A stretch of DNA of 64,000 nt. Source: Moraxellaceae bacterium (GTDB lineage: Bacteria > Pseudomonadota > Gammaproteobacteria > Pseudomonadales > Moraxellaceae). Positions 43,720-54,417 of the stretch are shown here, piece after piece. Location: assembly GCA_030646295.1 (NCBI GenBank), contig JAUSND010000016.1, forward strand, positions 248,001-312,000, in the 5' to 3' direction. Every line of letters starts with the position of its first letter. Position 1 is the first letter of the stretch. Both the position numbers and the translations under genes were made by a program. Below the pieces are notes generated by a model that ran no database searches, was not told the DNA's origin, and saw nothing but the letters and a program-made list of their open reading frames with translations.

Positions 43720-44514
43720 ATGATGGAACTTCCCCGTCTGTTCAAGGCCGAGTCAACCCATGATCTCCAGCCGGATTTCCGCTTCTGGTTCGAGTCCGAG
43801 CTGGGCAGCTATCTGCTGGATGCCGAAGAGGTATTGCTGGCGCAAATACTGCCCGATCTGTTTGGCTACCATGCGCTCCAGGTGGGGCAGGTGGTGGACA
43901 GGAACCTGCTGGAGAGCAGTCGTATCCGGCATCGTTGCGTGGCAGATGTCTTCCAGATGCCCCCGGTAAAGGGGCTATCTCCATTGCGGGCGCAGTCCGA
44001 GCAACTGCCATTTGCCAATAACAGCCTGGATCTTGTCTTCATTCACCATGGCCTTGATGGGGCGGCCAGTCCGCATGCTGTCCTGCGTGAGGCATCCCGG
44101 GTGCTTATCCCGGATGGCCATCTGCTCATTCTGGGATTCAATCCCTGGAGTCTGTGGGGGCTATGGCGGTTGTTTCGATTGCCCTGGGCCGAATTGCCGT
44201 GGCTGCGGCGTCCGCTAAGCCCGCAACGCCTTGCTGACTGGCTTGCCCTGCTGGACTTTGAGGTCATAGGGCTGGAGAGTGCCTGTTTCACTCCGCCCGT
44301 TACTCATGCCACCATACGGCGCCGGTTTTCATGGCTTGAGCCTTTGGGCCGGCGTTACTGGAGTCAGGGTGGGGCGGCTTATGCCGTGCTTGCGCGCAAG
44401 CGTGTGTCCTGTATTACCCCAATTGAAACCAGACTGAAGCGGCTCTATCGGGCACCGGCACCGGTATTGGCCACGGAGTCGCGCGCTCGTCGCGGTCTTG
44501 CGGATGAAGAATGA
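43720..44514 (+). CDS. class I SAM-dependent methyltransferase
   Basis: [52 protein letters not shown]. Confidence 0.85.
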   Translation: MMELPRLFKAESTHDLQPDFRFWFESELGSYLLDAEEVLLAQILPDLFGYHALQVGQVVDRNLLESSRIRHRCVADVFQMPPVKGLSPLRAQSEQLPFANNSLDLVFIHHGLDGAASPHAVLREASRVLIPDGHLLILGFNPWSLWGLWRLFRLPWAELPWLRRPLSPQRLADWLALLDFEVIGLESACFTPPVTHATIRRRFSWLEPLGRRYWSQGGAAYAVLARKRVSCITPIETRLKRLYRAPAPVLATESRARRGLADEE

Positions 44515-44954
44515 ACGAACACGTCGAGATTTACAGTGATGGAGCCTGTCGTGGTAACCCGGGACCGGGTGGCTGGGGGGCATTGTTACGCAAGGAAGGA
44601 CATGAAAAACGCCTGTGCGGCGCAGCACCAGATACCACCAATAACCGTATGGAACTGATGGGCGCAATTGAAGGGCTGCGGGCCCTGAAACGCCCCTGTA
44701 CGGTCACGGTATGGACGGACTCCGAGTATGTGAAGAAAGGGATGACCGAGTGGCTGCCCGGCTGGAAGGCCCGTGGCTGGAAAACCTCGGCAAGAGCCCC
44801 GGTCAAGAATGCGGATCTCTGGCAGATGCTGGAGATTGAAGCAGCGCGCCATGCAGTCGACTGGCGCTGGATCAAGGGGCATGCGGGTCATGAAGGAAAT
44901 GAAATTGCCGATCAGTTGGCCAACCAGGCCATCGACTCAATGTTGGGAAAGTGA
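44511..44954 (+). CDS. rnhA: ribonuclease HI
   Basis: [52 protein letters not shown]. Confidence 0.97.
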   Translation: MNEHVEIYSDGACRGNPGPGGWGALLRKEGHEKRLCGAAPDTTNNRMELMGAIEGLRALKRPCTVTVWTDSEYVKKGMTEWLPGWKARGWKTSARAPVKNADLWQMLEIEAARHAVDWRWIKGHAGHEGNEIADQLANQAIDSMLGK

Positions 44955-44960
44955 TTTTTC

Positions 44961-45683
44961 ATGCGACAGATAATTCTGGATACAGAAACTACCGGCATTG
45001 ATCCCAGCCATGGCCATCGCCTGATTGAAATGGGATGCCTGGAGCTGATCAACAGGCGGCTGACGGGCAAGAGCTTTCATCAATACTTCAATCCTGAGCG
45101 GGTGGTTGAGGATGAAGCCATTGCCGTCCATGGTCTTACGAATGCCTTTCTGGCCGACAAGCCGCTTTTCGCCAGTCATGTCGATGATTTTCTCGCCTTT
45201 GTTAAGGGGGCGGAGCTGATCATCCACAATGCCCCCTTCGACGTTGGCTTCATCAACAGTGAAATGGCTTTGCTGGATCGTGGCCTGGGTGTAATCACGG
45301 ATTACTGCACTGTGCTGGACACACTGGTCATGGCCCGCGCAAGACACCCGGGGCAGAAAAACAATCTGGATGCCCTGGCCAGGCGTTACGGTGCTGACCA
45401 GCGTGATCGTACCTATCACGGTGCTTTGCTTGACTCTGAAATTCTTGCTGATGTTTATCTGGGCATGACAGGTGGGCAGGTCGGACTGGCGCTGGGCGGT
45501 GAAGAGTTTGGCGATGATGGCGAGCGCAGGGCAGAGGGGCCTCGTCGACTGCCGGCAGGTCGTATTCCCTTGCCTGTTATCCGTGCCACCCCCGAGGAGA
45601 TGGCTCGCCATCAGGCCAAGCTTGTCGTGCTGGACAAGGCTGCCGGAGGATCTTCCCTCTGGCGGAATTTTGATCCGGTTTAA
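44961..45683 (+). CDS. dnaQ: DNA polymerase III epsilon subunit (proofreading exonuclease)
   Basis: MRQIILDTETTGIDPSHGHRLIEMG; HNAPFDVGFIN; YHGALLDSEILADVYL. Confidence 0.97.
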   Translation: MRQIILDTETTGIDPSHGHRLIEMGCLELINRRLTGKSFHQYFNPERVVEDEAIAVHGLTNAFLADKPLFASHVDDFLAFVKGAELIIHNAPFDVGFINSEMALLDRGLGVITDYCTVLDTLVMARARHPGQKNNLDALARRYGADQRDRTYHGALLDSEILADVYLGMTGGQVGLALGGEEFGDDGERRAEGPRRLPAGRIPLPVIRATPEEMARHQAKLVVLDKAAGGSSLWRNFDPV

Positions 45684-45872
45684 AGATGTGACGCCGGACA
45701 CTGAATTTGTGTTGAAAATGGCAAACTAATTCATTACTGACAATGACTTAGCGTTGAAAATTGACCATGACTCTAAGTCGTGCCACAGTTGGGCATGGAC
45801 AGGGTCCGGTGGTATCTGGCCGTGAAGTCTGGTCCATGCGGACACCATAAAAATAGCGCAGGAATGCACCCC

Positions 45873-47546
45873 ATGTTTTTCATCCCCAACATTTCCTCCC
45901 TGAATCTCGTCAAGGCAGAAGTCGATGCAACCCTGGCTCAAATTGAGGCGCAGGTTGGTTCCTATGTTGAGGAACGTGAAAATACGGCAGTACTGACGAC
46001 CTGTGTGGAGGAAATGGACCAGGTTTATGGTGCACTTCGTCTGATCGAGCTGCCCGGGGCGCTGGAGCTGGCGGGAGTGATGAGCCAGCTCATGCGTCAG
46101 GTGCAGGCCAATGGTGCCGATGCGGCGGATGAAGCTTTCGCTGCGCTCGGGCAGGGCATCATGGTGCTCGGCCGTTATCTTGAGTATGTGCAGATCAAGG
46201 AAGGTGCCTGGCCACAGCTGCTTCTCCCCGCCATCAATCAGGTAAGGGCGGCTCTGGGGCAGAATCCTCTGCCGGAGGGTTACTTCCTTCATGTCAGCGA
46301 ATTGCCTGCCGCACCGGCAGTGACGCAACTCGATGTCACGCCGGCGCAACTTAATGCACTGGTGCGCCGTCTGCGTCTGATGTACCAGACGGCCTTGATT
46401 GCGGTTCTTCGTGACCAGTCGGATGTGCCGCACTTGCGCATGATGATTCGTGCGTGTGAGCGTGCCCAGCAGGTTTGCGGTCAGCGTCCCCAGGCACTTT
46501 TATGGTGGGTCGGGGCAGCCATGATCGAGGCGCTGCAGCATGGTGCGGCAATCAGCCCTGCCCGCAAGGCGTTGCTGGGACAGCTTGATCGTCAGCTCAA
46601 GGCACTGGCCGTCAACGATGGTGGAGGAAATCCCGATCCCCGGTTGCTCAGTGATTGTCTTTATGTGGTGGGGTTGGTGCTCAAGGGCGATCACGTGGTG
46701 CCTGTTCGCACAGCCTTTTCCCTTGATTCCTGCTCGCTCACAGAGGAGGGCGTCACTGCCGAATATGAGTTGATGTGTGGTCCGGGCGGCTCCGTCATCA
46801 AGACGGTGGCTTCTGTCCTCAAGGATGAGCTGGCCCTGATCAAGGACACTCTGGATCTGATGTCGCGAGGTGCCAAGAATGACAGCGAGAGCTATCAGAC
46901 GATGGCAGATACCCTGAACAGGACCTCACAGACACTTGTCATGCTTGGCCTTCTGGATGCCAGCCAGCAAATGCGTGCGCAGGCAGATGATGTTCGTGGC
47001 TGGCAGGGTGAGCCGGCTGTTTCGGAGCTGCATGCACTTGTTGATGCCCTGATGGATGTCGAGAATGCTGTCGCGGGTCTGGTCAAGCAGGTAACGCCTG
47101 GTGCAGATACTGCTGTTACCAACAGCAGGATTTCCGTGCATCAGCTTGATGAGGCACGTGGCCTGCTGGTGGCAGAATCGCGCTCCGGGCTTTCGCTGGC
47201 CAAGCGTGGTATCAGTTCATATCTCGAGTCAGAACGTGACCTGCTTCATCTGGCAAATGTCCCTTCAACATTGCAGTCGGTTGCGGGTGGCCTTTCATTC
47301 CTGATGATAGAGCGAGGCGCAGAAGTGTTGCGTTCGTGCGCCCGTTTTATTGACTCCCGTATGCTTGTTGCCGACACTCAGCCATCAATGGCCGATCTCG
47401 AAACTCTGGCAGACGCCATTTCCAGTGTTGACTATTTCCTGGAAAGCCTTGAGGCGAACAAGCCGATTGGTGACAGTATTCTTGAAATTGCAGAAGACAG
47501 CGTGGCTGAACTCGGATTTCCGGTTGGCCGCTCTCAGGCTGCGTAA
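45873..47546 (+). CDS. fimL: FimL-like protein (ChpA N-terminal/Hpt-like, type IV pilus/cAMP regulator)
   Basis: Hpt-like helical repeats without catalytic domains; position between dnaQ and nudC matches recalled Pseudomonas fimL context. Confidence 0.7.
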   Translation: MFFIPNISSLNLVKAEVDATLAQIEAQVGSYVEERENTAVLTTCVEEMDQVYGALRLIELPGALELAGVMSQLMRQVQANGADAADEAFAALGQGIMVLGRYLEYVQIKEGAWPQLLLPAINQVRAALGQNPLPEGYFLHVSELPAAPAVTQLDVTPAQLNALVRRLRLMYQTALIAVLRDQSDVPHLRMMIRACERAQQVCGQRPQALLWWVGAAMIEALQHGAAISPARKALLGQLDRQLKALAVNDGGGNPDPRLLSDCLYVVGLVLKGDHVVPVRTAFSLDSCSLTEEGVTAEYELMCGPGGSVIKTVASVLKDELALIKDTLDLMSRGAKNDSESYQTMADTLNRTSQTLVMLGLLDASQQMRAQADDVRGWQGEPAVSELHALVDALMDVENAVAGLVKQVTPGADTAVTNSRISVHQLDEARGLLVAESRSGLSLAKRGISSYLESERDLLHLANVPSTLQSVAGGLSFLMIERGAEVLRSCARFIDSRMLVADTQPSMADLETLADAISSVDYFLESLEANKPIGDSILEIAEDSVAELGFPVGRSQAA

Positions 47547-47591
47547 TGACTGCCGGCCCTTGCCGGCTTGAACGCTCATGGAGTCCCTCTG

Positions 47592-48416
47592 ATGTCTTTC
47601 ATTCCCGCTGTCGCCGCTCCTGATGACTTGAGTGGCGACCGGCTGTGGCTTGTATTTCAGGGGCATCGTGTGCTGGTCAGTGATGATCCTTCTTCGCCGT
47701 TTTTTCCCGAACTCAAGGATGTGAGCTGGTTGGGGCTGCCTGAGGTCGATCGTCATTTTATCGGTCACTGGGAGGGAAAAGGCGTTTTTGCTGTTGCCAC
47801 AGCAGATGGCATTGCTCCTCCGGATGGTTATCATTTTGATGATCTCCGTCGTGTTCTTGGCCAGATCAGTGATGAATTGTTTGGTGTTGTCGGCAGGGCA
47901 TTGCAGATTCTGGACTGGAGTGCCAGTCACCGGTTTTGTGGTCGCTGTGGCCTGGCGACTGTTGCGCACTCCCGTGGTGAACGGGCCAGGGTCTGTCCTT
48001 CCTGTACATCCAGTTATTACCCGCGAATCAATCCCTGCATGATCGTTCTGGTGACGCGTGGTGAGGAGTTGTTGCTGGCGCGCGCTCAGCGCTTCAATCG
48101 GCCCATGTACAGCACGCTTGCCGGTTTTGTAGAGGCAGGAGAGTCGGTTGAGGAAACGCTCGTGCGTGAGGTGATGGAAGAGGTGGGAGTGCAGGTAAAA
48201 AATCCCCGCTATTTTTCCAGTCAGTCATGGCCTTTTCCCGGTAATCTGATGCTCGGGTTTCATGCGGAGTATGCAGGTGGAAGTATCGTGGTTCAGGAGG
48301 AAGAAATTGCCGATGCACAGTTTTTTCATTACACCGAGCTGCCAGAGATACCTCCGCGCGGAAGCATCGCCCATGCCCTGATTCAGGACTTTGTGTCACG
48401 GTGCAGAATACGCTGA
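47592..48416 (+). CDS. nudC: NAD+ diphosphatase / decapping Nudix hydrolase
   Basis: Zn finger CGRCGLATV...CPSCTSSYYPR; Nudix box GFVEAGESVEETLVREVMEEVGV. Confidence 0.94.
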   Translation: MSFIPAVAAPDDLSGDRLWLVFQGHRVLVSDDPSSPFFPELKDVSWLGLPEVDRHFIGHWEGKGVFAVATADGIAPPDGYHFDDLRRVLGQISDELFGVVGRALQILDWSASHRFCGRCGLATVAHSRGERARVCPSCTSSYYPRINPCMIVLVTRGEELLLARAQRFNRPMYSTLAGFVEAGESVEETLVREVMEEVGVQVKNPRYFSSQSWPFPGNLMLGFHAEYAGGSIVVQEEEIADAQFFHYTELPEIPPRGSIAHALIQDFVSRCRIR

Positions 48417-48443
48417 TTTTTTAAAATTTTTCTGGAGCTATCA

Positions 48444-49493
48444 GTGATTGATCTGTTGTTGCAGTACGGACTTTTTCTAGCCAAGACCGCTACCGTGGTT
48501 GTTGCCGCGCTCATAGTGATTGTGGGGGTCAGCAATATCGGGCAGCGGCGTCGCCCGTCGGATGAGGGTGATATTGAAGTTACCTATCTCAATGACCGTC
48601 TTCAGGATTATGGCGACCTCATGCGTGAGGCTGTGCTGGACAAGCATGCATTGAAAGCATACTTCAAAAAAGAAAAGCAGGCAGACAAGAAAAAGGAAAA
48701 AGAGCTCAAGAATGCCGGTAGTGATGAATCACGAAAATCACGGGTATTCGTAATCAATTTCCATGGTGATATCAGGGCATCGGCCGTTGAATCACTGCGG
48801 CGTGAAATTACCGCTATTCTTACCCTTGCGGATGCAGGGCATGACGAGATTGTTGTTAATCTTGAAAGCCCTGGCGGCATGGTTCACGGTTATGGCCTGG
48901 CGGCGTCCCAGCTCGCCCGCATCCGCCAGAAAAAACTGCCTCTGACGATCTGTGTCGACAAGGTGGCTGCCAGTGGTGGCTACATGATGGCGTGTCTGGG
49001 TGACCGTATTCTTGCTGCGCCTTTCGCAGTGGTCGGTTCAATCGGGGTGGTTGCCCAGATGCCCAATATTCATCGTCTGCTCAAAAAGCATGATATCGAT
49101 GTCGAGCTGCACACGGCAGGAGAGTACAAACGCACCCTGACCGTCATGGGGGAGAACACCGAGGCGGGTCGCCAGAAGTTTCGTGAGGAGCTGGAAGATA
49201 CCCATGAGCTTTTCAAGGAGTTTGTGCATGAGCAGCGGCCATCCCTTGATATTGCCAAGGTTGCAACAGGTGAGCACTGGTATGGGCAGCGTGCACTGGC
49301 GATGGGTCTGGTTGATGAACTGAAAACAAGTGATGAGTATCTGACTGAACGTGCGCGTGATGCAGATCTCTATGTTGTTCGTTATGTGCAGCGGCACAAG
49401 CTCATGACCCGGCTTGGGCTGGCGGCAGAAGGCAGTGTCGATCGGCTTGCGCTGCGCTGGTGGGACCGTTTGCAGCAGCGTCCCTGGTGGTGA
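48444..49493 (+). CDS. sohB: SohB-type inner-membrane S49 protease
   Basis: N-terminal TM; NLESPGGMVHGYGLAASQLARIR; VDKVAASGGYMMACLGDRILAAPFAVVGSIGVVAQMPN. Confidence 0.93.
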   Translation: MIDLLLQYGLFLAKTATVVVAALIVIVGVSNIGQRRRPSDEGDIEVTYLNDRLQDYGDLMREAVLDKHALKAYFKKEKQADKKKEKELKNAGSDESRKSRVFVINFHGDIRASAVESLRREITAILTLADAGHDEIVVNLESPGGMVHGYGLAASQLARIRQKKLPLTICVDKVAASGGYMMACLGDRILAAPFAVVGSIGVVAQMPNIHRLLKKHDIDVELHTAGEYKRTLTVMGENTEAGRQKFREELEDTHELFKEFVHEQRPSLDIAKVATGEHWYGQRALAMGLVDELKTSDEYLTERARDADLYVVRYVQRHKLMTRLGLAAEGSVDRLALRWWDRLQQRPWW

Positions 49494-49520
49494 AGTGCTG
49501 GCGCATGAGTTTTGCGTAAA

Positions 49521-49546
49521 AAAATAGCGGCCATGGCCGCTATTTT
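49521..49546. terminator. bidirectional terminator
   Basis: Perfect 26-bp palindrome AAAATAGCGGCCATGGCCGCTATTTT between convergent genes. Confidence 0.8.
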
Positions 49547-49556
49547 CATTCCGGGA

Positions 49557-49784
49557 TCAGGTTCCTGAAAGAGCGAGTTTCACCGCAATAATGACCCCTG
49601 CGATCATGATCAGGGCGAAAATGACGCCGGCCACAATAAAGGGTGTCGGGTCGTTGCTGCTGAAGTCACGCTTGCGGTTTTCCTCGGTCTGCACGCCAAA
49701 CCAGGCACGGAAGACGCTGAGGATCACATCAAGGGTGGAGACTTGAGTTGGCTTGTTGTCGTCCTGCTTTTGCGGATCAGTCAT
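49557..49784 (-). CDS. DUF2970 family small membrane protein
   Basis: 75 aa with STLDVILSVFRAWFGVQTEENRKRDFSSNDPTPFIVAGVIFALIMI and a single TM. Confidence 0.8.
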   Translation of the reverse strand: MTDPQKQDDNKPTQVSTLDVILSVFRAWFGVQTEENRKRDFSSNDPTPFIVAGVIFALIMIAGVIIAVKLALSGT

Positions 49785-49802
49785 TAGTGCCTCGCTCTGA
49801 CA

Positions 49803-52800
49803 TCAGTTTTCCGGCTCATAGCCGAGATTGGGTGAAAGCCACCTTTCGGCGGTGCGGCGATCCCAGCCCTTGCGCCTGGCGTAATCCAGCACCTGATCCT
49901 GCTCCAGTTTGCCGACATTGAAGTAACAGCTTTCCGGGTGCGAAAAATACCAGCCACTGACCGCTGCCGTAGGGTACATGGCAAAGTGTTCAGTCAGGTT
50001 GATGCCAGTATTACTGGTGGCGTCCAGCAGTTTGAACAGTGTGGCTTTTTCGGTATGGTCCGGGCAGGCCGGGTAGCCGGGCGCAGGACGGATGCCGACA
50101 TATTTTTCACGAATCAGGGCATCGTTATCGAGCACTTCATCCGGTATATAGCCCCAGAACTCACGGCGCACGCGCAAGTGCAGATGCTCGGCAAACGCTT
50201 CGGCAAGACGGTCGGCCAGCGACTTCACCAGAATGGAGTTGTAGTCGTCACCAGCCGCCTCAAATTCCTTGGCAAACTCATCGCAGCCATCACCTGCAGT
50301 GACGGCAAAGCCGCCGATATAATCGTGCAGGCCACTTTCAGCCGGTGCCACAAAATCAGCCAGGGAATAGTTCGGCTTGCCGCTGACCTTGTCACTTTGC
50401 TGGCGCAGGTGATGCAGGGTGGCGAGTACTTCTGTGCGGCTCTCATTGGCATAGACGGTGGTGTCATCTGCTCCGGTGCGTGCAGCAGGCCACAGGCCGA
50501 TCACGGCATGTGCCTTCAGGCGTTTTTCGCTGACAATGCGCTTCAGCATGTCCTGGGCATCATCAAACAGGCTTCTTGCTGCCTCGCCCACAACATCATC
50601 CTTCAGGATGGCCGGATACTTTCCGGACAGTGACCAGGAGATGAAGAAGGGTGTCCAGTCGATGAGGTCAATCAGCTTCTCAAGCGGATAGTCACGCAAT
50701 ACTGTGATGCCAGGCTTCAGTGGCACAGGGGGCGTATAGTTTGCCCAGTCAGGCTTGAAGCCCATGTCAATCGCCTGCTCATAGCTCAGACGATCTGCCT
50801 TGGGCTTGCGGTTGGCATGACGGATGCGGACTTCTTCATATTCCTGATGGCGTTCGGCAACAAAAGCGGCCTTCAGATCCTTGCTAAGCAGAGAGGTCGC
50901 AACACCGACGGCACGTGAGGCATCAGCCACGTATACCACTGCGTCGTTCTTGTACTGTGGCTCAACCTTTACCGCCGTGTGGGCCTTCGATGTGGTTGCA
51001 CCACCAATCAGCAGCGGTACATGAAAATCCTGACGCTGCATTTCACGCGCCACATGCACCATTTCGTCCAGTGATGGTGTGATCAGGCCGGACAGGCCGA
51101 TGATGTCCACCTTCTCGGCACGAGCGGTTTCAAGAATTCGGTCAGCCGACACCATTACACCAAGATCGACGATATCGTAACCATTGCAGCCCAGTACAAC
51201 GCCGACAATATTCTTGCCGATGTCATGCACGTCACCCTTTACCGTCGCCAGCAGGATCTTGCCCTTGCTCTCAATGACGCCGTTCTTTTCGGCTTCGATA
51301 TACGGAATAAGATAGGCAACCGCTTGCTTCATTACGCGCGCAGACTTCACCACCTGAGGCAGGAACATCTTGCCATCCCCAAACAGGTCGCCTACCACAT
51401 TCATGCCAGCCATCAGGTGGCCTTCAATCACATGAATGGGTTTTTCCGACTGCTGCCGTGCCTCTTCAGTATCCTCTTCAATGAACGCAGTAATGCCTTT
51501 CACCAGCGCATATTCAATACGCTTGGCAACAGGCAGTGAGCGCCACTCCAGTGTTTCCTCTACTTTCTTTGTGCCGTCGCCCTTGTACTGGTCTGCCACT
51601 TCCAGCAACCGCTCGGTACCATCGGCACGGCGATTCAGAACCACGTCTTCGACGCGTTCCTTCAGTTCAGCAGGCAGGTCATCGTAAATGGCCAGCTGGC
51701 CGGCATTCACGATACCCATGCTCAGGCCATTGCGTATGGCGTGATACAGGAAAACCGAGTGAATGGCTTCACGCACTGGCTCATTGCCACGGAAAGAGAA
51801 TGAAACGTTGGAGACACCGCCTGAGCTCAGTGCGCGCGGCAGGTTGTCCCGGATATAGGCACAGGCATTGATGAAGTCGACGGCGTAGTTGTTGTGCTCT
51901 TCAATGCCGGTGGCCACTGCAAAAATGTTGGCATCGAAGATGATGTCTTCCGCCGGGAAGCCCACCTTGTTGACCAGTACGTCATAGGAGCGTTTGCAGA
52001 TACCGGCTTTGCGCTCAAAGGTGTCGGCCTGACCATTTTCGTCAAAGGCCATGACCACAATGGCTGCGCCATAGCGCATGCACAACCTGGCCCGGGCGAT
52101 AAACTCTTCCTCCCCTTCCTTGAGGGAGATGGAGTTCACCACAGGCTTGCCTTGCGAGCATTTCAGGCCGGCCTCAATGATTTCCCACTTGGACGAATCG
52201 ATCATCAGCGGCACACGCGAAATATCCGGTTCCGATGCGATCAGCTTCAGGAAAGTCTCCATGGCGGCGAGCGAGTCCAGCATGCCCTCGTCCATGTTGA
52301 TGTCGATGACCTGCGCGCCGCTTTCGACTTGCTGGCGTGCCACATCCAGAGCTTCGGTAAAGTTTTCTTCCTTGATGAGGCGCCGGAATTTTGCAGAGCC
52401 GGTTACGTTGGTACGTTCGCCGACATTCACAAACAGCGATTCACGCGTGATGTTGAACGGCTCCAGTCCGGAGAGACGGCAGGCTGGCGCAATGTCCGGA
52501 ATCTCGCGGCGTGGATGCTTGGCTACGGCCTCGGCGATGGCCTGGATGTGCTCAGGCGTCGTGCCACAGCAACCGCCGACAATGTTCAGAAAGCCGGAGG
52601 CAGCAAACTCATCAATGATGACTGCCATTTCGGCAGCAGTTTCATCATATTCACCAAATGCATTCGGCAGGCCCGCATTGGGATGGGCGCTGACAAAGGT
52701 ATCGGCCTTGCGTGACAGTTCTTCCACATACTGGCGAAGTTCGGTGGCACCCAGTGCGCAGTTGAAGCCGATGCTGATGGGTCTGGCATGGCGCACCGAG

Positions 52801-53504
52801 TTCCAGAAGGCCTCTGCGGTCTGGCCGGACAGGGTGCGGCCGGATGCATCGGTGATGGTGCCCGAGATCATTATCGGCAGTTCCGTACCGCTTTTCAGGA
52901 AGTATTCCTGCACGGCAAAGATGGCAGCCTTGGCATTCAGTGTATCGAATACGGTTTCGATCAGGATGATGTCGGCACCACCCTCCACAAGGCCGGCAGT
53001 GGCTTCGTAGTAGTTGGCGACCAGCTGATCAAATGTGACGTTACGGAAAGCCGGGTTGTTGACGTCGGGGGACAGCGAACAGGTTCGTGATGTAGGGCCA
53101 AGTACGCCAGCCACAAACCGTGGGCGGTCAGGTGTTTTCGCGGTCCAGGCGTCAGCGACCTCGCGGGCAACGCGGGCGGCCTCACGGTTAAGCTCGGGAA
53201 CGAGGTCCTCCATGCCATAGTCGGCCTGGGATACCCGTGTCGAGTTGAAGGAGTTGGTTTCCAGCAGGTCGGCACCGGCCGCACAGTAGGCATCATGTAT
53301 GCCGCGGATTATATCGGGCTGGGTCAGTACCAGAAGGTCGTTATTACCTTTTACATCCTGATGCCAGTCCGCAAAACGCTCTCCGCGATAAGCAACTTCT
53401 TCCAGTTTATGACGCTGGATCATGGTACCCATTGCACCATCAATGATCAGGATGCGGCGGTCGAGCTGGGCACGGAGGAGGGCAGTACGTTCGGCGTGAG
53501 TCAT
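49803..53504 (-). CDS. metH: cobalamin-dependent methionine synthase
   Basis: [52 protein letters not shown] (B12 domain), activation domain at C-terminus. Confidence 0.97.
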   Translation of the reverse strand: MTHAERTALLRAQLDRRILIIDGAMGTMIQRHKLEEVAYRGERFADWHQDVKGNNDLLVLTQPDIIRGIHDAYCAAGADLLETNSFNSTRVSQADYGMEDLVPELNREAARVAREVADAWTAKTPDRPRFVAGVLGPTSRTCSLSPDVNNPAFRNVTFDQLVANYYEATAGLVEGGADIILIETVFDTLNAKAAIFAVQEYFLKSGTELPIMISGTITDASGRTLSGQTAEAFWNSVRHARPISIGFNCALGATELRQYVEELSRKADTFVSAHPNAGLPNAFGEYDETAAEMAVIIDEFAASGFLNIVGGCCGTTPEHIQAIAEAVAKHPRREIPDIAPACRLSGLEPFNITRESLFVNVGERTNVTGSAKFRRLIKEENFTEALDVARQQVESGAQVIDINMDEGMLDSLAAMETFLKLIASEPDISRVPLMIDSSKWEIIEAGLKCSQGKPVVNSISLKEGEEEFIARARLCMRYGAAIVVMAFDENGQADTFERKAGICKRSYDVLVNKVGFPAEDIIFDANIFAVATGIEEHNNYAVDFINACAYIRDNLPRALSSGGVSNVSFSFRGNEPVREAIHSVFLYHAIRNGLSMGIVNAGQLAIYDDLPAELKERVEDVVLNRRADGTERLLEVADQYKGDGTKKVEETLEWRSLPVAKRIEYALVKGITAFIEEDTEEARQQSEKPIHVIEGHLMAGMNVVGDLFGDGKMFLPQVVKSARVMKQAVAYLIPYIEAEKNGVIESKGKILLATVKGDVHDIGKNIVGVVLGCNGYDIVDLGVMVSADRILETARAEKVDIIGLSGLITPSLDEMVHVAREMQRQDFHVPLLIGGATTSKAHTAVKVEPQYKNDAVVYVADASRAVGVATSLLSKDLKAAFVAERHQEYEEVRIRHANRKPKADRLSYEQAIDMGFKPDWANYTPPVPLKPGITVLRDYPLEKLIDLIDWTPFFISWSLSGKYPAILKDDVVGEAARSLFDDAQDMLKRIVSEKRLKAHAVIGLWPAARTGADDTTVYANESRTEVLATLHHLRQQSDKVSGKPNYSLADFVAPAESGLHDYIGGFAVTAGDGCDEFAKEFEAAGDDYNSILVKSLADRLAEAFAEHLHLRVRREFWGYIPDEVLDNDALIREKYVGIRPAPGYPACPDHTEKATLFKLLDATSNTGINLTEHFAMYPTAAVSGWYFSHPESCYFNVGKLEQDQVLDYARRKGWDRRTAERWLSPNLGYEPEN

Positions 53505-53592
53505 GGAGTTTTGGCAAGCAGCAGGGCAAAAAAAGTTGCGAAATTCTACCAGAGAATATCGGCAAGCCGTCGGGAATGAGTATAATGACATC

Positions 53593-53617
53593 ATACCCGA
53601 CTAAAACGCTAGGAATT
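53593..53617 (+). promoter_or_regulatory. IscR-like site at nfuA promoter (candidate)
   Basis: ATACCCGACTAAAACGCTAGGAATT; left half fits the type-1 IscR half-site; TATAAT at 53581-53586 just upstream. Confidence 0.45.
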
Positions 53618-53625
53618 ATCCCCCC

Positions 53626-54240
53626 ATGGCTGATAGTGCTGACCTCAAGATCACCATTACCGAAGGTGCCCAGGGTTATCTGCGTGATCTGCTCTCCAAG
53701 CAGGACTCCGATGGCATAGGCATCCGCGTTTTTGTGGAAAACCCCGGTACCCCTCGCGCCGAGTGCTGCATGGCGTACTGCACCAGCGGTGAAGAGCAGG
53801 CCGATGATGTGCGGATCGACTACGAAGGCTTTCCTGCCTACATCGAAGGCAAGAGTGTGTCCTATCTGGAAGATGCGGTCATCGACTACAACAAGGACCG
53901 CTTTGGTGGCCAGCTCACGTTCAAGGCACCGAAATCCAAAGTGCCCAGCCTGGGTGCAGACGCCAGCCTGGAAGAGCGCATCAACTTTGTCCTGTTCAAC
54001 GAGGTCAATCCCGGCCTTGCTGCCCACAACGGCAATGTCAGCCTGCTTGAAGTCTACGATCACGAAGAGCATGGCCTGACGGCCGTACTGAAGTTTGGCG
54101 GTGGTTGTCAGGGGTGTTCAGCTGTGGACATGACCTTGAAGCAGGGAGTGGAAACCACCCTCAAGGCCCAGATTCCCGAGTTGCAGCGTGTGACGGACTC
54201 TACGGATCACACCCAGCGCGAGAATGCCTACTACAAGTAA
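53626..54240 (+). CDS. nfuA: Fe-S biogenesis protein NfuA
   Basis: A-type-like N domain plus NifU C-domain FGGGCQGCSAVDMTLKQGVE. Confidence 0.96.
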   Translation: MADSADLKITITEGAQGYLRDLLSKQDSDGIGIRVFVENPGTPRAECCMAYCTSGEEQADDVRIDYEGFPAYIEGKSVSYLEDAVIDYNKDRFGGQLTFKAPKSKVPSLGADASLEERINFVLFNEVNPGLAAHNGNVSLLEVYDHEEHGLTAVLKFGGGCQGCSAVDMTLKQGVETTLKAQIPELQRVTDSTDHTQRENAYYK

Positions 54241-54241
54241 T

Positions 54242-54269
54242 CCTTGTCCCTTGTCCCTTGTCCCTCGTC
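54242..54269. repeat. short tandem repeat, 7-bp unit CCTTGTC x4 (last unit CCTCGTC)
   Basis: CCTTGTCCCTTGTCCCTTGTCCCTCGTC directly after nfuA stop. Confidence 0.9.
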
Positions 54270-54290
54270 CCGCAGGGCTGCACAACACAG

Positions 54291-54364
54291 GTGGGAGCGG
54301 CTTCAGCTGCGAAAGAAGGGGAGCCAAGCGCCCCTCTGGTATTCGCGGTTAAAGCCGCTCCCAC
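54291..54364. repeat. REP/REPIN-like inverted pair
   Basis: GTGGGAGCGGCTTCAGCTGCGAA ... TTCGCGGTTAAAGCCGCTCCCAC, two inverted REP-like units. Confidence 0.85.
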
Positions 54365-54367
54365 AAT

Positions 54368-54398
54368 AAAAAATCCCGCTGAAAAGCGGGATTTTTTA
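54368..54398. terminator. bidirectional terminator between convergent nfuA and DAHP synthase
   Basis: AAAAAATCCCGCTGAAAAGCGGGATTTTTTA. Confidence 0.85.
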
Positions 54399-54417
54399 TG
54401 GGGCAACCTGTGCTGTG

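Noticed and set aside
51894-53010. 273 and 310 aa + strand ORFs opposite metH
   Set aside because: Two overlapping frames antisense to conserved metH; both cannot be explained better than codon-bias shadows.
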